From: Arcobacteraceae bacterium | GTDB taxonomy: Bacteria > Campylobacterota > Campylobacteria > Campylobacterales > Arcobacteraceae | DNA: 64,000 nt | Direction: 5' to 3' | Assembly: GCA_023138835.1 (NCBI GenBank) | Contig: JAGLOP010000001.1 | Coordinates: 124,001 to 188,000, forward strand | Shown here: piece after piece, positions 46,143-54,723 of the stretch | Layout: each line of letters begins with the position of its first letter | Position numbering within the stretch: position 1 is the stretch's first letter | The notes under the pieces: model-generated | What the model saw: the letters and a program-made list of their open reading frames with translations, nothing else | Told to the model about the DNA's origin: nothing | The model's database searches: none | Program-made: the position numbers and the translations under genes

Positions 46143-47059
46143 TATCTTCTCCCCTCTAAACTATTGATAAGTGATAACTTTCGCAAATTCCAATTCATAA
46201 GCTGGTCAACTTCAACAGGTGTTTTTGAGTTATATTTAGTAGCAGCAGGAGTGATATAATCATTTAACCCAATATATGCTTTTATAACTTGAAGTTCAGC
46301 TATAATCATACCTGATATAGCAAACACATCTGAGGGCGTAACTTTACTTTTTTTAAATCCACTGTAATCAACAAAATCTATCCCTGATTTTATCTGTAAT
46401 TGTTTTATCTTTAACAACATCTCCATACCTAAATTAAAAGTATCCATTGGTGTTGCTTTCATATCCTGTTTGGCAGGTATCGTTTCATCTTTTATATTTA
46501 AGTGTTGTAAAATAATAGTCAAATCATCATATACTCTCATATTTTCACCAAATACATAAGAGGATGTAAAGCCCATTTTATTCAGCTCATCTAAAGATTC
46601 AGATATATGACTTAAACCGTTAAATACATCTAAAGAAGATTTACCTTGAAATTTTTCTGGCATTTGTGTTGCACTTTTTATCCCAACCATATATTGAAAA
46701 ATTCTTAATTCTGTTAAAATCCTTTGTGTCATCTCGTAAGTTAAATCTGGATTTAGATTTAATACAGGGGTCATATTGACAGGCTCAATTGTAGGCAGAT
46801 TATTTTCATTTCTAAGTATATTTATCTTTATTAAAATCTCATAAGTTTTTTGCCAAGAGTTTCTAGGCTTTAGTTTTGTTTTTACTTTATGAGCCGCATC
46901 ACCCTCATCTTCATGATGATGCTCAGTTCCAAAATGTTTATGAAGATTATGCACTTCCTCTTGAATCAATCTTACTTGAGTATAAACTTCATTTGATGTT
47001 ATATTTTTAGCAAATACACTGCTAAAAAATAAAACTGTTATTATTAAAAATTTTATCAT
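46142..47059 (-). CDS. Periplasmic helical-repeat protein of the signalling operon
   Basis: Not a family I can name. The 305 residues have a signal peptide (1-17, ending VFA), so it is periplasmic. A His/Asp/Glu cluster (HHHEDEGDAAH, 47-57) could bind metal. The rest is built of about eight degenerate units of 20-27 residues of the form TPxDVFxxxxxIxxELxxIKxxxGI, best seen at 103-127, 201-227 and 239-265, suggesting a helical solenoid. It overlaps the start of the hybrid kinase by one base, so it may serve as ligand-binding partner for the dCache sensor. Confidence 0.75.
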   Translation of the reverse strand: MIKFLIITVLFFSSVFAKNITSNEVYTQVRLIQEEVHNLHKHFGTEHHHEDEGDAAHKVKTKLKPRNSWQKTYEILIKINILRNENNLPTIEPVNMTPVLNLNPDLTYEMTQRILTELRIFQYMVGIKSATQMPEKFQGKSSLDVFNGLSHISESLDELNKMGFTSSYVFGENMRVYDDLTIILQHLNIKDETIPAKQDMKATPMDTFNLGMEMLLKIKQLQIKSGIDFVDYSGFKKSKVTPSDVFAISGMIIAELQVIKAYIGLNDYITPAATKYNSKTPVEVDQLMNWNLRKLSLINSLEGRR

Positions 47060-47068
47060 TGTTGTCCC

Positions 47069-48337
47069 TTATTTTACGCAAACTTTATTTCGTCCACTGC
47101 TTTTAGCTTCATACAAAGCTTCATCTGATCGTATTAAAATATCATCAATAGTATCATTGTTTTTAAATTGTGTGACACCAATTGAGCAGGTAATTTTGTT
47201 AACCTCTTTAAAATGTGTTTTATCTATCAACACTCTTAAATGCTCAACAGCAATTTTAGCTTCATCTATTTTTGTTTCCGGCATCAAAAGTACAAACTCT
47301 TCCCCGCCCCATCTGGCAAATATATCTGTATCTCTTGTAGCTTCATCTATAGTTTTGGTAAATGTAATAAGCGTCTCATCTCCAATGACATGTCCATAAG
47401 TATCATTTACTTTTTTAAAAAAATCTATATCAAAAATAGCAAAACTAAGAGGTTTCTTATATCTTTTATAAAGATTATAATGCTCTGATATAAGCTCATT
47501 GAACTTACTTCTGTTAAATATATTTGTTAATGCATCATAAGTAGCTTTTGTTTCAAATTGTTTTGATCTTGTAGTAAGCTGTGTAATATCTGTTAAAGAT
47601 ACTATGAATTTATCTGTATTATCTATACCGCTTACATTTATTCTGAATGCTTTTGGTTCAAATATTTTAGTATCCATAATCAAAATATTGTATTCTATAT
47701 CATCATAACTTGAAGATAACTCATCACACCATTGTATATTATTATTTAAAACATGCAATGAAAAATAATTTTCATACTCCATAAAAAGATCTGATACGCA
47801 ATTATGCTTTTCATTAAATTCAGCTATACTTTCAACATTAAAAAAGTTAAAAAAACTCTTATTTGTAGTTACCAAACCATTATTATCTTGAATAAATATA
47901 ATACTATGCTGCGAATCTAAAACCGATTGATTAAAAATAATTTGTTCATTTAATTGTTTTTGTGATTCAACTAACTTTAAGTGAACATCTACTCTGGTAA
48001 AAAGTTCAAATTCATCATAAGGCTTAGATAAATAATCAACACCGTAATTAAAGGCATTTTGAATAGTTTCATTATCCCTTTTTGCCGTTAAAAATATTAT
48101 TGGTATATTCTTTGTTTTTTTGTTTTCTTTTATAAGCTGGGCAGTTTCAAAACCATCAAGCTGGGGCATCATCACATCAAGAAGTATTAAATCAATACTC
48201 TGATTTAATAAAATCCCAAGAGCTTCATGACCACTGGAAGCTGTAAAAATATTATACCTATCTCCATGAACTTCAAACAAAGATTCTAAAACCAAAAGAT
48301 TTGCTTGAGTGTCATCTACGCATAAAATATCATACAT
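47069..48337 (-). CDS. Response regulator with PAS-like and GGDEF domains
   Basis: Predicted diguanylate cyclase of 422 residues, making cyclic di-GMP. An N-terminal receiver has LILLDVMMPQLDGFE with its phospho-Asp near 55; a PAS-like middle (about 135-250) follows; the GGDEF domain has an intact RWGGEEF active site and an RDTD inhibitory site five residues before it, so product inhibition is likely. First gene of the five-gene operon and thus a direct output candidate for the hybrid kinase. ATG start. Confidence 0.93.
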   Translation of the reverse strand: MYDILCVDDTQANLLVLESLFEVHGDRYNIFTASSGHEALGILLNQSIDLILLDVMMPQLDGFETAQLIKENKKTKNIPIIFLTAKRDNETIQNAFNYGVDYLSKPYDEFELFTRVDVHLKLVESQKQLNEQIIFNQSVLDSQHSIIFIQDNNGLVTTNKSFFNFFNVESIAEFNEKHNCVSDLFMEYENYFSLHVLNNNIQWCDELSSSYDDIEYNILIMDTKIFEPKAFRINVSGIDNTDKFIVSLTDITQLTTRSKQFETKATYDALTNIFNRSKFNELISEHYNLYKRYKKPLSFAIFDIDFFKKVNDTYGHVIGDETLITFTKTIDEATRDTDIFARWGGEEFVLLMPETKIDEAKIAVEHLRVLIDKTHFKEVNKITCSIGVTQFKNNDTIDDILIRSDEALYEAKSSGRNKVCVK

Positions 48338-48413
48338 CCAACACCTTTAATATTATTTAATGTTATTATTATACCATTTAGTCTCTTAATAGTTTTTATC
48401 TTTAGTAGCAGCA

Positions 48414-48445
48414 TTAATACTTTATTAACATTATTATTATAGACT
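48414..48445 (+). promoter_or_regulatory. Direct-repeat promoter D (ABC operon)
   Basis: TTAATAC (48414-48420), 4 nt, TTAACAT (48425-48431), 8 nt, then TAGACT (48440-48445) as -10, 30 nt before the ATG of the ABC gene. It is one of five promoters of the same form in this window; here the heptamer order is reversed relative to sites A-C. Confidence 0.72.
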
Positions 48446-48475
48446 TTTAAAAATAGTTAATAAAAAGGTTTGCAA

Positions 48476-49156
48476 ATGATAGAAGCTAAAAATCTAAAAA
48501 AAGTGTATAGAACCGGTGAATTAGATCTTGAAGTTATAAAAGATTTTTCACTCAAAATCGACAAAGGTGAATTTATATCATTAATCGGTCCAAGCGGTAG
48601 TGGTAAAAGTACAGTTCTAAATATGCTTGGCTGCCTTGACACTCCAACATCAGGAAGTTTAAATATAAATGGTGAAGAGATAACTACATTTGATAAAACC
48701 AAACTTGCAAATTTTCGAGGGGAGCATATAGGATTTATATTTCAAAGCTTTAATCTTATCCCTGTACTTTCAGTTTATGAAAATATTGAATATCCCCTTA
48801 TTATGATACAAAATCTACCGGAAGATGAAAGGAAACGAAGAGTTTTAAATCTACTTGAAGAGGTTGATATGATTGACCAAAAAGATAAGTTCCCAGATCA
48901 AATATCAGGTGGTCAACAGCAAAGAGTAGCAATTGCAAGAGCCTTGGTTACAAAACCGCAAATTGTATTTGCGGATGAACCAACTGCAAACCTTGACAGT
49001 AAAACTGCAAATGCCGTAATAGAGTTGATGAAAAAGATACAAAAAGAACACAATACAACATTTATATTTGCAACTCACGATGAAAAAATTGTTTCTAAAG
49101 TTAATAGATTGATCTCTATTGTTGATGGAAATATTGAAGAAGACAGGAGAGTATAA
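48476..49156 (+). CDS. ABC transporter ATPase, MacB/LolD type
   Basis: ATPase that would power the FtsX-type permease encoded next. The start ATG 48476 has AAAAAGG seven bases ahead; an in-frame TTG two codons earlier is less suitable. Walker A GPSGSGKST is at 38-46, the signature ISGGQQQRVAIA and Walker B IVFADEPTANLD follow, in the exact form of the MacB/LolD/FtsE subgroup. These move lipoproteins, peptides or mechanical force across the envelope rather than import solutes. It is the first gene after promoter D. Confidence 0.93.
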   Translation: MIEAKNLKKVYRTGELDLEVIKDFSLKIDKGEFISLIGPSGSGKSTVLNMLGCLDTPTSGSLNINGEEITTFDKTKLANFRGEHIGFIFQSFNLIPVLSVYENIEYPLIMIQNLPEDERKRRVLNLLEEVDMIDQKDKFPDQISGGQQQRVAIARALVTKPQIVFADEPTANLDSKTANAVIELMKKIQKEHNTTFIFATHDEKIVSKVNRLISIVDGNIEEDRRV

Positions 49157-49157
49157 A

Positions 49158-50402
49158 ATGAATAATATATTTAAAATCTCATATAGAAACTTAAAAAGAA
49201 ATAGCCGTCGTACAATGCTGACTGCTTCACTTATAACTTTAGGAGTTGTATTTGTTTTAGTTTATTCTGCACTTGCCGGAAGTTTCAAAGGGTATATGAT
49301 AGGTCAGATTACTGATAGTATGATGGGTCATATTCAAATTCATAAAAAAGGATTTGTAGCTTCTGTTGAAAATCTTCCTCTTGATAAAAATCTAAATCAA
49401 AAACAATTAGATAAAATAGATGAATTTATCAAAGATAATAAAATGGTAGACAGCTACTCATATAGAATAAAATTCGGGGCTATGTTTTCAAATTTTGTAA
49501 GTTCTACAAATATCAGATTAAATGCGATAATTCCTGAAAATGAATTTAAAACTTTACCTCAACTAAAAGACAGATTAAAAGATTTGATAAATAAACAAAC
49601 TATTTTAAAAAAAGGTGAGATTTTAGTACCTGAGTTACTTGCAAAGGGTATGAAAGTAAAAGCCGGCGATACAATAGTATTGGTTGCAAACAATAAAAGT
49701 GGTTCAGTAAACGGTATCAATTTAAAAGTTGCAGGAATCGTTGAACAAATCAGTGGTCCCGGAGGTCGAGATGGTTATATTCATATAGATGATGCCAAAA
49801 GAGTACTTCGAATAAAAGGGACTGAAGTCAGCGAAATAGTTGTAAGATTAAAAGATGTCTCAATGGTCTCACAAATGCAAAAAGAATTACAACCATTGAC
49901 AAGAATATTAAACAAGATGGATAAACCATCATTTGAAGTGCATCCTTGGACAAAATTAAGTCCATTTTATAATATTATCAAAATGCTGGATGTGATGAAT
50001 ATAGCAATTCAAATTATACTTATCTCTATAGTTTTAATCTCTATTTTAAATGTAATGATTATGAGTGTATATGAGAGAATAAAAGAGGTTGGTACAATTG
50101 CCGCTATGGGAACACCACCATCAACTATAGTAAAATTATTTTTAACAGAAGGTTTGATGCTTGGGGTTTTTGGAGCAATTTTAGGTGGGGTATTATCTTT
50201 AGTAATTGTAAAAATACTTTATATGATGGAGATAAGTTATGCCTTTGGAAAACAAAGTTCACTTATACTTCAACCGACTTTACAGTTAAATGAAGTGGCA
50301 GTAGTAGGTGTAATAGTCGTTATAATATCACTTATAGCATCAGTGAGTCCTGCGATTAAAGCTTCACGACTTGACCCGGTAGAGGCTTTAAGAGCAAATT
50401 AA
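49158..50402 (+). CDS. ABC permease, FtsX/LolC-MacB type
   Basis: Inner-membrane permease of 414 residues. ATG 49158, one base after the ATPase stop, with AGGAGA upstream, is preferred over the in-frame ATG at 49119, which lies inside the ATPase gene. One helix near 21-41, a periplasmic domain to about 270, then three helices (about 280-300, 325-350, 380-405), with YERIKEVGTIAAMGTP after the second and DPVEALRAN at the end, both typical of LolC/MacB. A single permease implies a homodimer. Confidence 0.92.
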   Translation: MNNIFKISYRNLKRNSRRTMLTASLITLGVVFVLVYSALAGSFKGYMIGQITDSMMGHIQIHKKGFVASVENLPLDKNLNQKQLDKIDEFIKDNKMVDSYSYRIKFGAMFSNFVSSTNIRLNAIIPENEFKTLPQLKDRLKDLINKQTILKKGEILVPELLAKGMKVKAGDTIVLVANNKSGSVNGINLKVAGIVEQISGPGGRDGYIHIDDAKRVLRIKGTEVSEIVVRLKDVSMVSQMQKELQPLTRILNKMDKPSFEVHPWTKLSPFYNIIKMLDVMNIAIQIILISIVLISILNVMIMSVYERIKEVGTIAAMGTPPSTIVKLFLTEGLMLGVFGAILGGVLSLVIVKILYMMEISYAFGKQSSLILQPTLQLNEVAVVGVIVVIISLIASVSPAIKASRLDPVEALRAN

Positions 50403-50472
50403 ATTGTAAATAGTTATTAATTTAATATTATCTTTGCTAGAATTAAATTAATTTTTATATGAGGAGTTACTT

Positions 50473-50865
50473 GTGAAAATATTAGTTATAGATAAGGAGA
50501 AAGAAAATCTTTTATCTATTAAAAAAACTTTTGAAGAAGAGAGAGGATTTCATGTCGACCTTTCTTATTCTTATGAAGAAACAACTTCATTTTTAAATAA
50601 TAATAAATATGAATTTATTATTATTGATTTTAATATACCTTCAGGCAATGAGATATTGGAAGCAATATTAAAAGACAATAAAAAACAAAAAATCATAACT
50701 CTAAGTGAAATAAACGGCGTCAGTGAAAAAAAAGGGTGTGATTACTGTATTGAAAATTTTAATAAACGAAGATTAGTAAAAAAATGTACTCCACAAGATA
50801 TATTAAATATTATTGATATATTTGATGATTTTACTTGTTATTTTAAAAATAAATTTGCAGAGTAA
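50473..50865 (+). CDS. Stand-alone receiver-like protein
   Basis: 130 residues with a receiver fold: phospho-Asp D52 in IIIDFNIPSG and a late KK pair. The N-terminal acidic pair is reduced to D7 followed by K, so metal binding may be weaker. An odd segment GCDYCIENFNKRRLVKKC puts three cysteines in the alpha4-beta5-alpha5 face used for output, which could be redox-sensitive. GTG start at 50473 with GAGGAG upstream. No output domain. It lies between the ABC genes and the secreted-protein genes, with no motif of the shared promoter type ahead. Confidence 0.75.
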   Translation: MKILVIDKEKENLLSIKKTFEEERGFHVDLSYSYEETTSFLNNNKYEFIIIDFNIPSGNEILEAILKDNKKQKIITLSEINGVSEKKGCDYCIENFNKRRLVKKCTPQDILNIIDIFDDFTCYFKNKFAE

Positions 50866-50880
50866 AGTGTTGCCAACTTA

Positions 50881-50912
50881 TTAATAAATCATTAACAAAT
50901 ATTACATATACT
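50881..50912 (+). promoter_or_regulatory. Direct-repeat promoter E (LolA-like/barrel operon)
   Basis: TTAATAA (50881-50887), 4 nt, TTAACAA (50892-50898), 8 nt, TATACT (50907-50912), 30 nt before the ATG at 50943. Same spacing as the other four sites; the heptamers differ at the last base. Confidence 0.68.
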
Positions 50913-50942
50913 TTTATAAGATAAAAAATCAAAGGATATATC

Positions 50943-51284
50943 ATGACAAAATTAATGGGAATAGTATTAATTGCAACATCACTGTTTGCAGTAGATTATA
51001 CAAATATGAGTGTAGATGAATTAGCAAACTTAAGAGGCAGTGTCCCAGCTGAAGACAGAGACGCATTTAGAAGTGCATTTCAAGAAAAAACCCAATATAT
51101 GTCACCGGAAGAAAGAATGGCTTATTCAAAAGGTCAAGGTCAGGGTAATGGACAAATGACACGGCAACGAAATCAAACAAAAACTCAACAAAGACTAAGA
51201 GACGGCAGTGGAAGCGGTGGACAATATCAAGGTTCAAGAAGCGGCGGGTCTCGTGGCGGTGGCGGCGGTGGAGGTAGAAGATAA
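50943..51284 (+). CDS. Small secreted DUF1104-like protein with Gly-rich tail
   Basis: 113 residues. A signal peptide (1-16, ending SLFA) is followed by NMSVDELANLRGSVPAEDR, which resembles DUF1104 proteins of Campylobacterota, and a Gln/Arg-rich middle. The tail is Gly/Ser/Arg-rich with a run of seven Gly, coded by GC-rich sequence (about 51240-51280) that stands out in this AT-rich DNA. The next gene starts on its last base (TAATG). It is probably periplasmic. Function unknown. Confidence 0.72.
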   Translation: MTKLMGIVLIATSLFAVDYTNMSVDELANLRGSVPAEDRDAFRSAFQEKTQYMSPEERMAYSKGQGQGNGQMTRQRNQTKTQQRLRDGSGSGGQYQGSRSGGSRGGGGGGGRR

Positions 51285-51997
51285 TGTATAAATTATTTAC
51301 AACTATTCTTTTAGCAACATCATTATTTGCCAGTGACTTACTTCTTCAAGTAGATAAAAACCTACAACCAGGAAGCAGTGAAAGTTATAAGAAACTTATA
51401 AATATAGAACCAGATGGCAGTAAAAAAGAGTTTTTACTTTATCAAGCAAAAACCGGCTCTGATAAAATGGTATCCTCTTTTTTAAAGCCTGAGTCTGAAA
51501 AAGGGAGAAATACTTTAAGACTTGGTGATAATATGTGGCTTTATATGCCGGCAGTCGGGCGACCTATTAGAATCACATCTATGCAAAGTGTTGTAGGCGG
51601 CGTATTTAACAACAGTGATATTATGAGAGTTGATTTTAGCAGTGAATATACAGTTCTAAAACAAGAAGAGAAAGGTGATGAATATATTCTTAGCCTGAAA
51701 GCCAAAAATGACACAGTTGCTTATGATAAATTAATTATGAGCATAGATAAAAAAACAATTACACCTAAAGTTATAGAGTGTTACAGTTCAACTGATATGT
51801 TAATCAAAACACTTTTTTATAAAGATATTAAAGATTTTGGAAATGGAATTGTGCGACCTGCTGTAGTAGAAACTGTAAGTCCATTTTATAAAGATTACAA
51901 ATCAATTATGGTTTATGGAAAGATCACACCAAAAGAATTTGCACCAGAAGCATTTACAATTGATAATATAAATAAAGTAAATGATTTAAGAAGATAA
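51284..51997 (+). CDS. LolA-like outer-membrane lipoprotein-sorting family protein
   Basis: Periplasmic protein of 237 residues with a signal peptide (about 1-16). It belongs to the family annotated as outer membrane lipoprotein-sorting protein (LolA-like fold), seen in SESYKKLINIEPDGSKKEF, LWLYMPAVGRPIRI-like NMWLYMPAVGRPIRITS near 84-100, and NNSDIMRVDF. The fold carries a lipid-sized hydrophobic pocket. It overlaps the secreted-protein gene by one base and is 3 nt ahead of the barrel. A paralogue is at 63005. Its cargo is unlikely to be ordinary lipoproteins, which have their own LolA. Confidence 0.85.
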   Translation: MYKLFTTILLATSLFASDLLLQVDKNLQPGSSESYKKLINIEPDGSKKEFLLYQAKTGSDKMVSSFLKPESEKGRNTLRLGDNMWLYMPAVGRPIRITSMQSVVGGVFNNSDIMRVDFSSEYTVLKQEEKGDEYILSLKAKNDTVAYDKLIMSIDKKTITPKVIECYSSTDMLIKTLFYKDIKDFGNGIVRPAVVETVSPFYKDYKSIMVYGKITPKEFAPEAFTIDNINKVNDLRR

Positions 51998-52000
51998 AAA

Positions 52001-53077
52001 ATGCGAATAATTGTAGCGTCACTCATTTTTAGCAGTTTAATTTTTGCTGATAACTATAGCTTCGATATGGATGAAATTGAAGTTAAAACTTATGAATATT
52101 CAGGGTATTTAAAAGCTGAACATAAACATCAACAAACAAAAAATAATGATACTTTAAACAGTACATACGGCGAAGCGCAATTAAGTTTTAAATACTTTAA
52201 AGATGACTACAGTTTAAATAGTGAATTTCAGGCAAATCACAATAATATAAATAATGAAGAAAAAAATATTTATACTGTAAATCAACTTTTTTTTAACTAT
52301 AAAGCATCATCAAATGACAGTTTTAATCTAGGTAAGAAATCTTTAAAATGGGGAAAAGGATATTTTTTTAACCCTATTGCCTTTTTAGATAGAAAAAAAG
52401 ATCCTAATAATCCTGAAGCTTCAAAAGAGGGATATCTATTTGCAAACTATAAATATAATAAAAGTTATGATGGAGATTTGAAGAATTTTAGTTTTGACAT
52501 AGTTTATATGCCAACTTCAAATAATACAAATGAAGACTACTATAATCAATCTTCTAACAATATAGCACTTAAAAGTTACTTTTTATATCTTGATACTGAC
52601 ATTGATATTATATATCTTTTTAACAATAAGTTAAAAGATAAAATAGGGATAGACTTTTCAAAAAATATCGAAACAAACTTTGAAATTCATGGAGAAATGG
52701 CAAAACAGTTAAATGGATATAAATCATACCTGTTTGGAATAAAATATCTAACTGCCGGTGATTTAACTATCACATCTGAATATTTTTATCAATCAGAACA
52801 ATTAAGTAAAACAAATCCTTTTTATGATAATAAATATTTTATAAATAAATTTTCACAAAAAGAGCCTTTTGAAATTGTATACTCGTCTGTTTATTATAAA
52901 AACAGTTTAAACTTAAGAGATAACTCTTTTCAAAATAGTTTAGGTATAACTTACAGTTTTAAAAACAATTTTGAGCTTGATATTTCATATAATAAAAATA
53001 AAGGAAATGCTACAAGTGAATTTGGCAGTAAACTTATAAGCGATACGATTTGGACAAAAGTCAGTTGGTATTTTTAG
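52001..53077 (+). CDS. Outer-membrane beta-barrel protein
   Basis: 358 residues with a signal peptide (1-16, ending IFA), then alternating short strands rich in Tyr, Phe and Asn, ending in VSWYF, the C-terminal aromatic typical of Bam substrates. A segment LGKKSLKWGKGYFFNP (about 107-122) recalls the DUF1302-type barrels often beside LolA-like and MMPL genes. No cysteine pair or plug domain. It is the last gene of module 1 and meets the Fur-family gene tail to tail with a 2-nt gap. Confidence 0.83.
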   Translation: MRIIVASLIFSSLIFADNYSFDMDEIEVKTYEYSGYLKAEHKHQQTKNNDTLNSTYGEAQLSFKYFKDDYSLNSEFQANHNNINNEEKNIYTVNQLFFNYKASSNDSFNLGKKSLKWGKGYFFNPIAFLDRKKDPNNPEASKEGYLFANYKYNKSYDGDLKNFSFDIVYMPTSNNTNEDYYNQSSNNIALKSYFLYLDTDIDIIYLFNNKLKDKIGIDFSKNIETNFEIHGEMAKQLNGYKSYLFGIKYLTAGDLTITSEYFYQSEQLSKTNPFYDNKYFINKFSQKEPFEIVYSSVYYKNSLNLRDNSFQNSLGITYSFKNNFELDISYNKNKGNATSEFGSKLISDTIWTKVSWYF

Positions 53078-53079
53078 AT

Positions 53080-53490
53080 TTAGACTTTCGTAAGACACTT
53101 TTCACAAATGCCAGATAATGATATTGAACTTGCCTCAATTTGGAAATTTCTATGTTTTGATACTTCATTTAATAAAAAAGTTGTATCAATAACTTCATCT
53201 TCGATACTACCACATTTTTTACATATTAAATGAATATGTGGTAGTTTTGTTGTTTCATACATATTTTTTTGGTTTGCCACTTTTACTTCTGTGATAATAT
53301 CTTTTGAAACTAACTCATTTAAATTTCTATATAATGTTGCTTTTGAAAGTGTTGGACAACTACTAATAACTAAATTATAAAGCTTATCTATATCTATATG
53401 TTTTGCTTTTTCTAATTCTTCTAAAATTACCAATCTTTGATGTGTGGCTTTTAAATCTTTATGTTGCAAAATAGTCTTAAAGTCAGTCAT
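53080..53490 (-). CDS. Fur family regulator (PerR-like)
   Basis: 136-residue metalloregulator. The winged helix contains HQRLVILEELEK and SKATLYRNLNEL; the metal region has HIHLICKKCGSIED and a second pair CEKC near the end, forming the structural zinc site. It diverges from the cytochrome c peroxidase genes, which makes a PerR-like peroxide role more likely than iron (Fur), but metal choice cannot be read from the sequence. ATG start. Confidence 0.88.
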   Translation of the reverse strand: MTDFKTILQHKDLKATHQRLVILEELEKAKHIDIDKLYNLVISSCPTLSKATLYRNLNELVSKDIITEVKVANQKNMYETTKLPHIHLICKKCGSIEDEVIDTTFLLNEVSKHRNFQIEASSISLSGICEKCLTKV

Positions 53491-53506
53491 TTAATTTGTC
53501 TCTTTG

Positions 53507-53552
53507 TATTATAATTTTTAATTATTATAGCAGAATTTATTATAATATAGTT
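53507..53552. promoter_or_regulatory. AT-rich divergent control region with possible PerR/Fur boxes
   Basis: Between the Fur-family gene and ccp. TATTATAATTTT and its mirror ATTATTATAG (53507-53530) and a second TATTATAATATA (about 53539-53550) resemble the TTATAATnATTATAA PerR box, but random matches are frequent in such AT-rich DNA. Confidence 0.35.
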
Positions 53553-53646
53553 TAAATATTAATTAAGAAGAAATACTAAATAGGATTTATTATTATTTAA
53601 GGTTAACTATTATAAACTTTTGTTAATCTAAAAATAAGGAGAGATT

Positions 53647-54678
53647 ATGAATAAAACAAATATTGTTTTAAGTGGTTTATTAGTTGCAAGTTTAAGTACA
53701 TTTGCTATGGGTGATGCTTTGGTTAAAAAAGCTAAAAATGCAGGTATGAAGCCAATACCATCAAGCCAATTAGAGTTATTAAAGCTTATTGAAGATCCTA
53801 AAAATCCAATAACTGATGCAAAAGTTACATTAGGTAAAAGATTATTCTTTGAACCAAGATTGTCAAAAAGTGGACTAATCTCATGTAATACTTGTCATAA
53901 CTTAGGTATGGGTGGAGTTGATGGAGTAGCAGCAGCTGTTGGTCATAAATGGACAGCAAATCCTGCACACTTAAATTCACCAACTGTTTATAATGCTGTG
54001 TTTAATTCATCGCAATTTTGGGATGGTAGAGATCCTCATTTAGAAGCTCAAGCTCAAGGTCCTATGCAAGCAGGTCCAGAGATGGCAGCACCTAAATCAC
54101 TTGTAGAGGGTCGTATAAATTCTATGCCAGCTTATGTTGCAGAATTTAAAGCAACATATGGTGATGATGTAAAAATCAGCTTTGAACTAATTACAGCTAC
54201 TATTGGACTGTTTGAGAGAACTCTTGTAACTTCATCAAGATTTGATCAATTCATGGAAGGTGATAGTAATGCTTTAAATAAGAAAGAAAAAACCGGTCTT
54301 AAAGTATTTATAGATAAAGGTTGTACATCTTGTCATAATGGTGTAGGTATCGGTGGAACAATGCAGCCATTCCAAGTTGCAAATAAATATAAATTTGCTA
54401 GCTTAGGTGGATTCCAAGGTGATAAAAATGGTATGGTAAAAACACCAACATTAAGAAATATTGAAGAGACTGCTCCATATTTCCATAATGGTGCTATTTG
54501 GTCATTAAGTGATGCAGTTAAAGAGATGGGTTCTACTCAACTTGGAATTAAAATTAGTGATAAAGAAGCTAAACAAATATCATGTTTCTTAAAATCATTA
54601 ACAGGTGATAAGGGAGATATTTCATATCCTCAACTTCCTGTAATCACAAATAAAACTCCAAAACCAGATATGAACTAA
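53647..54678 (+). CDS. Di-haem cytochrome c peroxidase 1
   Basis: Periplasmic enzyme that reduces hydrogen peroxide with electrons from cytochrome c. Signal peptide 1-20, haem sites C80-x-x-C-H84 (CNTCH) and C226-x-x-C-H230 (CTSCH), and the usual ETAPYFHNGAIW near 274-285. Normal length (343). Preceded by the SD AAGGAGAG and divergent from the Fur-family gene. A terminator separates it from the second copy. It shares about two thirds of its residues with the next gene by eye. Confidence 0.95.
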   Translation: MNKTNIVLSGLLVASLSTFAMGDALVKKAKNAGMKPIPSSQLELLKLIEDPKNPITDAKVTLGKRLFFEPRLSKSGLISCNTCHNLGMGGVDGVAAAVGHKWTANPAHLNSPTVYNAVFNSSQFWDGRDPHLEAQAQGPMQAGPEMAAPKSLVEGRINSMPAYVAEFKATYGDDVKISFELITATIGLFERTLVTSSRFDQFMEGDSNALNKKEKTGLKVFIDKGCTSCHNGVGIGGTMQPFQVANKYKFASLGGFQGDKNGMVKTPTLRNIEETAPYFHNGAIWSLSDAVKEMGSTQLGIKISDKEAKQISCFLKSLTGDKGDISYPQLPVITNKTPKPDMN

Positions 54679-54681
54679 TAT

Positions 54682-54709
54682 AAAAAGAAGAGATTTGTCT
54701 CTTCTTTTT
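54682..54709 (+). terminator. Terminator between the two peroxidase genes
   Basis: Perfect 12-bp stem AAAAAGAAGAGA / TCTCTTCTTTTT with loop TTTG, 3 nt after the first ccp stop. It may only attenuate, since the second copy starts 15 nt later without an obvious promoter of its own. Confidence 0.82.
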
Positions 54710-54723
54710 AAAGAAAGAAAATT

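Noticed and set aside
49119-49157. Earlier in-frame ATG for the FtsX-type permease
   Set aside because: It would overlap the ATPase gene by 38 nt; ATG 49158 has AGGAGA at the right distance and gives the usual N-terminus.
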